Source: Carposina sasakii (lineage: Eukaryota; Arthropoda; Insecta; Lepidoptera; Carposinidae). Taken from it: a stretch of DNA of 64,000 nucleotides. The position numbers were made by a program, and so were the translations under genes. Within the stretch, counting starts at the first letter, position 1; every line of letters starts with the position of its first letter. The notes beneath the pieces are model-generated. The model saw nothing but the letters and a program-made list of their open reading frames with translations. It made no database searches and had not been told where the DNA came from. The DNA lies in assembly GCA_014607495.2 (NCBI GenBank), contig CP053165.1, positions 3,094,906-3,158,905 on the forward strand. Direction: 5' to 3'. Positions 55,773-64,000 of this stretch are shown here, one piece after another.

Positions 55773-57240
55773 ATGAATAGATTCGAGATTTTTCAAGGGG
55801 ATACTGATATAATGGGAGGAAACACGATTACGGAATGTGAGCTGAGTGAAAGTGAGATGACAAGGAGTAACGAAAATATAACAGAGACGTGTAGATCGGA
55901 GAACAACAGCTTAGAAAATACACCTAAAAGATACGAAAAAAGAGGACGAGATTCAAATCAAGATGAAATATGGATGAATGTAGTCCGAAAATCTAAAATA
56001 ATTACCCGCGTCGGTATAGAGGACAGTTCTACGAGAATTCCTGAGTACAAAATTGAAGTGAGTGTTACATGTACAGATAAACTTCCGAAGCAGTTCGGTT
56101 TCGCAAAAATGCTAAAAAAAGAAAATATTAAAAACGTCATGAAAATTAAATACATAAATTCCTATAAAGCGCTGCTACACTTTAACGATGAACAAAGCGC
56201 AGATAACTTTATTCAATGCAGAAGTTTTAATGAGAACGGATACAAGTGCCAAAAAACATTAGAAATAAATCAATCATACGGCGTCATTAAGAACATTGAT
56301 CTGGATTTGACTGAAGAAAACGTAATGAAGGAACTTAGTAGTGAAACCGAAATACTCTCAGTTAAACGCCTGAAACGTAAGAACACCCACGATGGTCGCT
56401 GGGAGACAAGCGAATCTATAAGGATATGTTTTAAAGGATCCTCCTTACCGTCACATATCTACATATATGACACTAGGGTGCTCGTTATTCCCTATACTTA
56501 CCCTGTTACGCAGTGTTCACGGTGCTGGAGATTTGGACACTCACTTAGGATGTGCCCATCGTTGAAAGTGATCTGTCCCAAATGCACGAAGAGTCACCCT
56601 AACTGCGAGTCAACAGAATTTAAATGTAATAATTGCACGGGTAGACATATGGCTATGGCTAAAATATGTCCAGTATATGTAAAGGAGAAACGGCTCAGGG
56701 AGCTGATGGCAGAATTTAACTGCTCATATAAAAAGCACTTACCTTATATGTCCCACCATCACCTCTCCCACTGGAGTTAACAAAGGATTACCCCCATCAC
56801 CTTCTTATACGAACGACCCTTCTGTAAACGTGACCCCATTGACTGGCTCAAAACAAACGAACAATACTACCCCTACATACGCTAGCATAAGCAAAATACC
56901 AAAAAAGAAATTGAATGTGGAAAAAAAAAGAAGAATAAGGGATAAAGAAGGAGACGAAACTTTTGAATGTGTATCGAACATGAGTGGAAATGACTCTAAT
57001 ACTGAAAAACGTCCAGAAAATGAGAACAGATCAAGTAATAAAGAACAAATGTCGTGGAAATTATTGTTTAAAAAATTGAGAGATAAGATTTGTGGAGAAG
57101 AAAGTTGGAAAGATAAGATAAAAAGTTGTGCAATCATTATTGGGGAAGCGGTCCTAACATTCATTTTGCAATTTATTGTAGATCAGCCCTGTGGTAACTT
57201 TATAAATAGATTATGGATTACAACACTACACACCAAATAA
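55773..57240 (+). pseudogene. LINE ORF1 (Gag-like, zinc knuckles), frameshifted
   Basis: The ATG is at 55773 and the first frame runs to 56780. The C-terminal half has three zinc knuckles: CSRCWRFGHSLRMC, a CPKCTKSHPNC type and CNNCTGRHMAMAKIC. The protein binds element RNA. Coding character continues in another frame from about 56760 to 57240 (Lys/Asn-rich, ending LWITTLHTK), so a shift near 56735-56780 has split ORF1. The end overlaps the start of ORF2 by 28 bp. Confidence 0.8.
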
Positions 57241-60200
57241 ATGTGTTACAGTGGAATGCTCAAAGTATTCGACCGAAAAGTACTGAAGTTGAGACGCTGT
57301 TTATTCAAGAAAAGATTCACATTGCTATTATTAGTGAAACGTGGTTAGATCCGGGGAGCCAATTCCAGATTAGTGGATACAACATCTTCCGAAGGGACCG
57401 CACTGACGGCTATGGAGGCGTAGCCATCTTGACTCATAAATCTATCAAAGCACAACAATGTAATGTAGCGTTGACTAACTCTCAAATTCAGATCATTCAT
57501 GTTAGGATTTTCAACTGCGATCACTTGGAAAATGTGATATCAATATATTGCCCACCTTCTAGCAGAACCACTACAAGAGACTGGGATCAGATATTCACCC
57601 TGACCTGTAGAAGAACGCTCATTGGTGGAGACCTCAATGGCCACCACACTAACTGGTCAACAAGGACGGACTCAAGAGGCGATCAAATCTTAGAGTCTAT
57701 TCTGGACAGCCAGATTGTACCACTAAACGATGGCACGCACACAAGAGTCAAGCTTGTCAACGGTATAGTACAAAAATCATCTCCAGACTTATCTTTGATC
57801 TCTGTGGATATAGCCCTAAACTTTGATTGGACGGTCCTAAATGAAAACCTGGGAAGCGATCACTTAATTATAAAAATGAAAACTAGTATTGGTGCCTTCA
57901 ATAACTATAAAAAGAAGAGAAACATAAAAATGGCTAACTGGGTGCAGTATAGAACCGCTATCGAGAGAGATCTCACTAACTTTACATTGCCGAGTGATGA
58001 TCAGGTTGCATATGATGAATTTATGGAAATTATGAGCAAAGCAGCTAATGAGTCGATTCCATTCATTAGGATGTGTACCAACCCTATTCACCAACGAAAG
58101 TTTCATCCGAAACCATACTGGAATGCGGATATTTCGAAGGCAGTAGCTGAGAGGCGACAGGTGCTTGCTATCTTCCGGAGAAATCCAACACCTATTCATT
58201 TGGAGACGTTGCAGAATAGGACTAAATCAGCACAGAGGCTGATCCGTGATAGTAAGTGTAGATCTTGGCGAAGTTTCTGTGATGGAATTGAGGCAGTGAC
58301 ATCCCCAAGTGTTATGTGGTCGAAGATGCGGTGGCTAAAAGGTAGCAGATCGCCCAGAAATGGCATTTCACGTGAGACAGCTGAATCCTTATTGTTAAAT
58401 TTAGCGCCTGACTACGTATGTCCTTCTACTCCCGTGTTTTCCAGTGAAAATAGTCTTTTGAGTTCGCCGATTTCGATACAGGAATTAACGAACACAATCA
58501 AACAGCGTGATACAGCTACAGGAGTGGATGAAATATCGTACTCCATGATAAAAAACCTTCCAAATATAGGGAAAAATATGCTAGTTTCATTATATAACAG
58601 ATTCTTATCATCAAGCGTTGTACCACATCAGTGGAAAGATATCATGATAATTCCTGTACCGAAGCCGACGGCTACTGAGGGGGGGGGGCTCGATCTCTAG
58701 TATTAGACCTATCGCTCTGTTGTCATGCCCATGCAAGATACTCCACACTATCATTAACCGTAGACTGGAGTGGTATCTTGAAAAAAAACGATTGTTTTTC
58801 AGAGGAAACAGTAGGCTTTAGACGATCTAAATCTTGCATGGACAATTTAACTAGACTGGTCACACGAATTCAAACTGGCTTCACTAAAGGATGTGCTACC
58901 GTGGGTTGTTTTATTGATATTGACAACGCTTACAACAATGTAAATTTAATAGGATTATTGAACTCGTTGGACAATCTTGGAGTGGGCAAAATTATATGTA
59001 ATTACCTATGGCAATTTCTTCACTCCCGACGTTTATTTATTGAGTTACATAACAACCTTATGCTAAGTAGGATTACTGGAACTGGCATAGCCCAAGGTGA
59101 CCCTTTGTCTCCATTATTGTTCAACGCCGTGACTATCAACATATGTAAAAATTTGATAGATCAAAATGTTCACATATCACAATATGCTGACGATTTTGTG
59201 ATTTATGCTAGTTGTAAAAACTTATCGGAGGCGGTAACTGTTACTCAAGATGCCTTGCTGTCACTTAATAATATGTTATCAGAGTTGGGGTTAAGTATTT
59301 CTCAGAGGAAAACCAAAGTTTGTGTGTTTACAAGAGGATATACTAGAAATTTAGACAGGTATAATGTTGCATTAACAATAAATGATAGATGTATACAACA
59401 AGTAGATAGTGTCAAGTATTTAGGTATGTGGCTGGATAAAAGTTTAAATTGGGGCAGGCATATAAATGAAACGAAGGAGAAAATACAAAAATTTCTAAAT
59501 GTCTTTAAAGTTTTATCCGGGGCAAAATGGGGCATTCACCCTAAACATCTACGTCACCTTTATATCTCACTGATTAGGTCCAGACTAGACTATGGTAGTT
59601 TTCTGTATGATGTTAGTATTCAAAGTCATTTATATAAGCTGGATAAAGCACAGAATCAGGCTATGAGAGTGATTGGGGGATTTCTTAAATCCACACCAAT
59701 TCATTCGATGGAAAGTGAATTATGTCTCCAACCATTGTTTATTCGTCGGAGATACCTAGCTGCTAAGTTTTGGCTTAAGTCTAAATCGATTAAGAACAAT
59801 TTAAATGTGTGTGTTATAGAGGAGCTAAATGGACTGTGTCAAGGTCAATATTGGAGTAGAAAAAAAATACCTTTGCTTATCGAAACATTTAGACAATATA
59901 GCGATGTACCTATGCATACTGCCTCCAAACTATTGATGTTTTCTTATAATGAATGGATCAGTAAATATGATTTATCGGCCAACATTAAAACAACAATTGA
60001 AGGTCTGACGCACGCAAAAAGATATGTTAGTACACGCAATCTATTAAATCTAATTAAAGAGTATATCTATAGTAGGTATAGTTCATATTATGAGCTTTAT
60101 ACTGACGGGTCAAAGGACGAATCCGGATGCGGCTTAGCCTTTGTTGATCCACAGATGGATATGTGTGCGAAATTTGGTATTAACGCTGATATTTCCATAA

Positions 60201-60934
60201 TGCACTGTGAACTCATAGCAATTTCGGAGGCTTTATCGTATGCTGCATCTCTTGACCATAATAAGTTTATTATCTTATCCGATTCTAAAAGCGCTCTTCT
60301 ACATTTGGCTCGGTTACCCTCGAGCAATCGAGGACTCCCGATAGCCTACAGTGTCCTTGATTCGGTTCATAAGCTTCGAGCTCTAAATAAAGAAGTTATT
60401 ATCCAGTGGATTCCCTCGCATATAGGCATAGCGGGTAATGAGAAGGCTGATGTAATGGCGAGACAGGCGATAAGTGACGGCTTCATCTATAGTTGTTTAC
60501 CTATCCACAGTGAATTATTATGCGGAGTAAAGATTATTTGCAGACAGATGTGGCATGAGTACTTTGATAAGCGTTCCTTAGAGAAAGGTATCTGGTATAA
60601 AACCATTCAAGGTCATCCTCCTCGGTACCCGTGGTTCGACCAATGTGATGCAAGTAGGAAATATATTGTTACATTGTTGCGACTTCGCTCGGGACACATT
60701 CCAACAAATAAGTTTAAATATTTGATGGGTTTATCCGATTCCCCCAATTGCGCTGAATGCAATGTGGAGGAAGATGTTAACCACGTACTACTAGAGTGTG
60801 TGCGGAACGAGGCGCAACGTCAAGAAATTGATAGTTTGTATGGGTCTGACGTGGGTAGGTGTAACAGCATCTTAGCTTCCCCGCTTTCTGAGGAGGCTAA
60901 AATGTTAGTCAAACTTTATTTACGGGTGGTTTAA
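57213..60934 (+). pseudogene. LINE ORF2: endonuclease, reverse transcriptase, RNase H; two frameshifts
   Basis: The ATG is at 57213. The APE-type endonuclease shows LQWNAQSIRPK, ISETWL, GGDLNGHH and the terminal GSDHLII. RT motifs: TGVDEISYSMIKNLP before the first break; after the second, GFRRSKSC, FIDIDNAYNNV, GIAQGDPLSPLLFN and YADDFVIYA. RNase H: YTDGSKDESG, HCELIAI, LSDSKSALLHL and WIPSHIGIAGNEKADVMAR. A C-terminal CAECNVEEDVNHVLLEC zinc motif follows. The frame is lost at a run of ten G (58679-58688) and regained after a run of eight A (58781-58788). Both are homopolymers, so assembly error is possible. Otherwise the element is dead. Confidence 0.88.
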
Positions 60935-61090
60935 GTTTTGGGGTTATACCTATAGATTATAACTATGAGTTAGTTAACTTTGATTTTACTTGTTTGTTAT
61001 TGTGTTACAATTATGTATCTTGTCTCTACAGGGGTGACATAGTCACTCTGTGACAAAACCCCTTAAATATAAAGAGAAAAAAAAAAAAAA

Positions 61091-62168
61091 TATTACATAA
61101 TTTACATAATATTATCTACATAAATATTAAACACATATTATTGCGAAAACAACAGTTGGAAACATTACGCAACTGTCAACAAGCTGGCACTCAAAGGCAA
61201 AGGAAACCATGTTCTTTCGGCATTGTCTTTTATATAATTAAAAAAATCGGATTGTGGATGGTTTCACCAAAAAGTCAAAGGAAGGCCCTTAGTTCGGCGT
61301 TTTTCTCTACAGCCCATACACCATGACGTAGATCACACCTCGCATTGTTCATATTCAGCATAGACAAATCAGTTTTTGTGATGTTCAGTCATAGTATAAG
61401 GAACTATACGGTGAAACACATTTTAACTAACCTATCCCAATGGTTTAGCTGTAGCCTGTAGCAGTTGCAGCTAAGTAGGTACCTACCTACTCCAACATAA
61501 TGTGAGCGACTGCCTACCTATCCTATCCTCGTGGCGCCCAGAGATATTTTGGCTCTTCCTTGACTATGGCCCGACTGTTCTTCTCATAGGACATAATTGT
61601 TATAGTCATATCAGCCCAAGGTTTTGAGTTGAAAATTGTATGTGTTAGAGTTATTGGTTTAAATTGAAACTTTTAGGGTATAGTTATGATAAAATTAGCA
61701 TTGGTTTTTAACTTCAATTATTTGTCTACCTTTTGTTCTTTATAAAGGCTATTGGGCCGCAATTATTAGACTAAAGAGTGTTATAATATAAAATTATAAA
61801 AAAGTTATAGGATATATTATGTTTATTTCTGTTTTTTTTTTTAATTAAATGACTCCACTTTTCTCTTTTCTATAACAGGTTTTATTAACTTATCAGTCTC
61901 CCATTACAAGTCTTATGATCACAAATTCTTAACCTTCTATAAATACGAAATTAAAGTCTATTAATCAATAGAAGGACATAATCAAAATAACCTTACATAA
62001 TTAACAATTATAACAAAGACAATGTTACAAAATATCAAAAACAATATGAAATTACTAGACTCTAATTTAAATCTTAAGGACCAGCCTGAAACTTAACACT
62101 TAATATCTAGGTATCTGCAATTTTCCTGACATAGTAATCATTATTCCAATTTTTCAATCTTTTATAGT
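61091..62168. other. Spacer between the LINE and the piggyBac ORF
   Basis: AT-rich. It probably contains the 3' untranslated end and one terminal repeat of the piggyBac element, but I could not identify a convincing TTAA-flanked CCC/GGG end. No other coding sequence is supported. Confidence 0.45.
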
Positions 62169-64000
62169 TTATGAATGGAAATCTTTGAAACAATTTCTGT
62201 TTCTTGTAAAACATAAATATATATTGCACTTTGTGCACATCACATTAGTCTTCATCTTATGGCATCGTCTGCACCGTTTTTGAATCTCTGTCATTTCCGG
62301 TAGGTGCTTGGCACCTTTTCGTCTCAATCTTTCAGACGGAATTTGGACTAACGTGGGACGTCCTCTACCTCTCGTCTGTTCTTGGTTTTCATCTTCTGAG
62401 TAACTATCTGTATCTGTAACTGTATATCCTTCTATCAAACTTTCCCCGACGTCCAACTTGAAGTCTCGCAGTCGAACGATTTGTCTGGTGGGGACTCCTT
62501 GTGAAATTTTGTGAGATTTATAGACTAGCCAAGAGTTTGACAGGGCAAGGTCGACCATGTGACTAAAAATGCGCTGTGTCCATTTAGCAGTTCTGTAGCG
62601 GTTGGGGCACACTGACAATAATCTGTCAGCCAAATCTACCCCGCCCATGTTATCATTGTAAGCTTTTACGACAATAGGTCTTTGTATTTGCACATAGCTT
62701 TTTTGAGCCTTACACCATCTTCTGCACGTGTCCATGGGTTTGTTTGCGTGAATTGTTGATATCAAAGTTACCGCTTTGTTGTCGTACCATCTAGTCAAAG
62801 CTAAATCACCTTTTCGGTTAACTAATACCTGTGTTGTTCCTCTGCCTTCAGTTTTCATTTGTCTGTCTTCTTTTAACATATTTCTGATATCTGACGGAAC
62901 CCTATTTTTCATTATTGTGCCAGCGCAGAATAGATTATTAATTAAAAGTTCTTCCGCAAGCTTTATGCTAGTAAAGTACCTGTCAAAATAAAGTATATGA
63001 CCAGGAATGAGGTTTTCGGTCAAATCAAGCACAGCTTTCATACCAAGTCCAAAATCAGTATCATCATAATTCGGATATGTCGTTTGTCCCTGATAAATTT
63101 TAAAATTACAGACCATCCCGTTAGGGTTTGCGAGTACAAATGCTTTCAGGCCTGTTGGATTAGGCTTACCCGGTATATACTGCTTGATGCCGCATTGCCC
63201 TGTGAAAGGTACAATCATCTCGTCAATAGATAAACATTTCTGTTTTACTTGCTTGCGACATCCATTCACAACTTTTTCAAGCAAAGGTCGGACTTTCCAC
63301 AGCTTGTCTTTGGAGCGGTCCTCTCGGCTAACATCATCGTCATAAACAAACTTAAGTGAATTTCTTAATTGCAGAAATCTATTTCTAGGCATATTGTCTG
63401 CGATCAATGGGATTCGGTATTTGATTTCCCAATACATTCTAATTCTAGGAAAATTTATACTAGCCATAACCATTGTGATGCCCAGATAGACATAAAGCTC
63501 CGATTCGATGAGATACAGATTTTTCCCAAATTTTTTTAAGCACGTCTGATTAGATTTGGCAACAATGGTTTGAATTAAATCATGATCAACATATTGTCGA
63601 AAATAATCAAAACTATCAGCAAAGTTTTCAGGCTCAAAATCTAGGTAGGCAGGCTGGGTAAACTGTATATCAGTTGGTATAAAATCATCTTCAGTCCAAT
63701 CTGGTCTTTCAGGATTGTCCCTGATATTAAACTCAGCTTGGTGGATGTTTACACGTCCCCTACTTCTAGATGCTCCTCCACGAGAACGAACACGGCCAGA
63801 GCCAGGGCGCCTAGCTCTCCCTCTGCGAGTACGCGGTGACATTGCAAAAATTACGCTACCATCAACCTCATCTGACTCAATATTTACGCGTCTACTACCT
63901 CGGGTTGATCCTCCATGAGTACGTACATGACCACGGCGACTATATATGCCTCCGCGAACTCGTGGTCCATTTCTGGTACTTAAATCGGGTAGAGGATTTT
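62169..64000 (-). CDS. piggyBac-type transposase, open to the window edge (557 aa from internal ATG)
   Basis: DDE_Tnp_1_7 fold. From the ATG at 63842 the catalytic Asp candidates are Asp207 (SIDEMIVPFTG), Asp287 (YFDRYFTS) and Asp397 (YNDNMGGVDLADRL). The C-terminus has the Cys/His-rich finger RCRRCHKMKTNVMCTKC and CFTRNRNC. The N-terminus is Arg/Gly/Ser-rich. The frame stays open upstream of that ATG to base 64000, again RG-rich (RVRGGIYSRRGHVRTHGG), so the true start may be outside. piggyBac enzymes cut and paste DNA at TTAA. No stops or shifts; terminal repeats not seen. It could be a live element or a domesticated gene. Confidence 0.9.
   Translation of the reverse strand, partial: NPLPDLSTRNGPRVRGGIYSRRGHVRTHGGSTRGSRRVNIESDEVDGSVIFAMSPRTRRGRARRPGSGRVRSRGGASRSRGRVNIHQAEFNIRDNPERPDWTEDDFIPTDIQFTQPAYLDFEPENFADSFDYFRQYVDHDLIQTIVAKSNQTCLKKFGKNLYLIESELYVYLGITMVMASINFPRIRMYWEIKYRIPLIADNMPRNRFLQLRNSLKFVYDDDVSREDRSKDKLWKVRPLLEKVVNGCRKQVKQKCLSIDEMIVPFTGQCGIKQYIPGKPNPTGLKAFVLANPNGMVCNFKIYQGQTTYPNYDDTDFGLGMKAVLDLTENLIPGHILYFDRYFTSIKLAEELLINNLFCAGTIMKNRVPSDIRNMLKEDRQMKTEGRGTTQVLVNRKGDLALTRWYDNKAVTLISTIHANKPMDTCRRWCKAQKSYVQIQRPIVVKAYNDNMGGVDLADRLLSVCPNRYRTAKWTQRIFSHMVDLALSNSWLVYKSHKISQGVPTRQIVRLRDFKLDVGESLIEGYTVTDTDSYSEDENQEQTRGRGRPTLVQIPSERLRRKGAKHLPEMTEIQKRCRRCHKMKTNVMCTKCNIYLCFTRNRNCFKDFHS

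Larger units (their letters stand above)
55628..61098 (+). mobile_element. Near full-length I-clade LINE with 18-bp target duplications
   Basis: The body 55646-61090 has a short GC-rich 5' leader, ORF1, an overlapping ORF2 and an A-run. A run of ten A followed by TATTACAT stands at 55628-55645, and an A-run plus TATTACAT at 61081-61098, forming the target-site duplication. Endonuclease, RT and RNase H together with a zinc-knuckle ORF1 point to the I clade, since Jockey and CR1 elements lack RNase H. It is complete at both ends but its frames are broken. Confidence 0.85.

Noticed and set aside
1..64000. CRISPR arrays, bacterial operons, riboswitches or viral genomes
   Set aside because: No regularly spaced repeat-spacer arrays or prokaryotic gene organisation; the only reverse-transcribing sequences are LINEs and a Copia retrotransposon without an envelope gene.

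Overview
This looks like a window of an insect nuclear genome, most probably a moth or butterfly (Lepidoptera). The DNA is AT-rich. Genes are split into short exons by canonical GT/AG introns. There is an insect 7tm_6 odorant receptor. Many repeats are of kinds common in Lepidoptera: RTE-type LINE tails ending in (GAT)n/(CAT)n, tRNA-derived SINEs and many TIR mini-elements. The order-level call is inference. No bacterial, organellar, CRISPR or viral-genome features are visible.

Three host genes can be assembled exon by exon with consistent splice phases. (1) Complement 1556-13517: an eight-exon, 569-aa acyl-CoA/4-coumarate-CoA-ligase-like adenylating enzyme (ANL superfamily), here gene A. (2) 16340-22455, plus strand: a six-exon, 376-aa odorant receptor. 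(3) Complement 26469-51112: a nine-exon, 565-aa paralogue of gene A, here gene B. A and B share intron positions and phases and the exact lengths of three exons (198, 211 and 171 bp), so they are ancient duplicates. Gene B has one extra intron inside the ATP-binding loop. The receptor gene lies between the two ligases on the opposite strand. Both ligases start with a basic, mitochondrial-presequence-like N-terminus and lack a C-terminal peroxisomal tripeptide.

Most of the remainder is mobile DNA. Gene B's introns hold an intact Copia element with matching 205-bp LTRs (40508-45009), itself inside an older TIR element; a 5'-truncated Jockey-like LINE; RTE fragments; SINEs; a 1-kb foldback element with internal tandem repeats; and a TIR element carrying a GC-rich minisatellite. 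About 230 bp upstream of gene B's start codon is a complete 2.1-kb DNA transposon (51344-53459). It has CACTA-type terminal repeats, a 3-bp target duplication and an intact 568-aa protein that I read as a CMC/Chapaev-type transposase. Beyond it are a TIR element, a near full-length I-clade LINE with 18-bp target duplications but broken frames (55646-61090), and a piggyBac-type transposase that runs off the right edge.

The most interesting items are the CACTA-ended transposon in gene B's 5' flank, the apparently very young Copia element with unusual LTR ends and protease motif, the duplicated splice-donor block in the receptor gene, a 77-bp-arm hairpin in a receptor intron, and a templated inverted duplication that scars the Jockey LINE. 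I found no convincing wholly new biological system.
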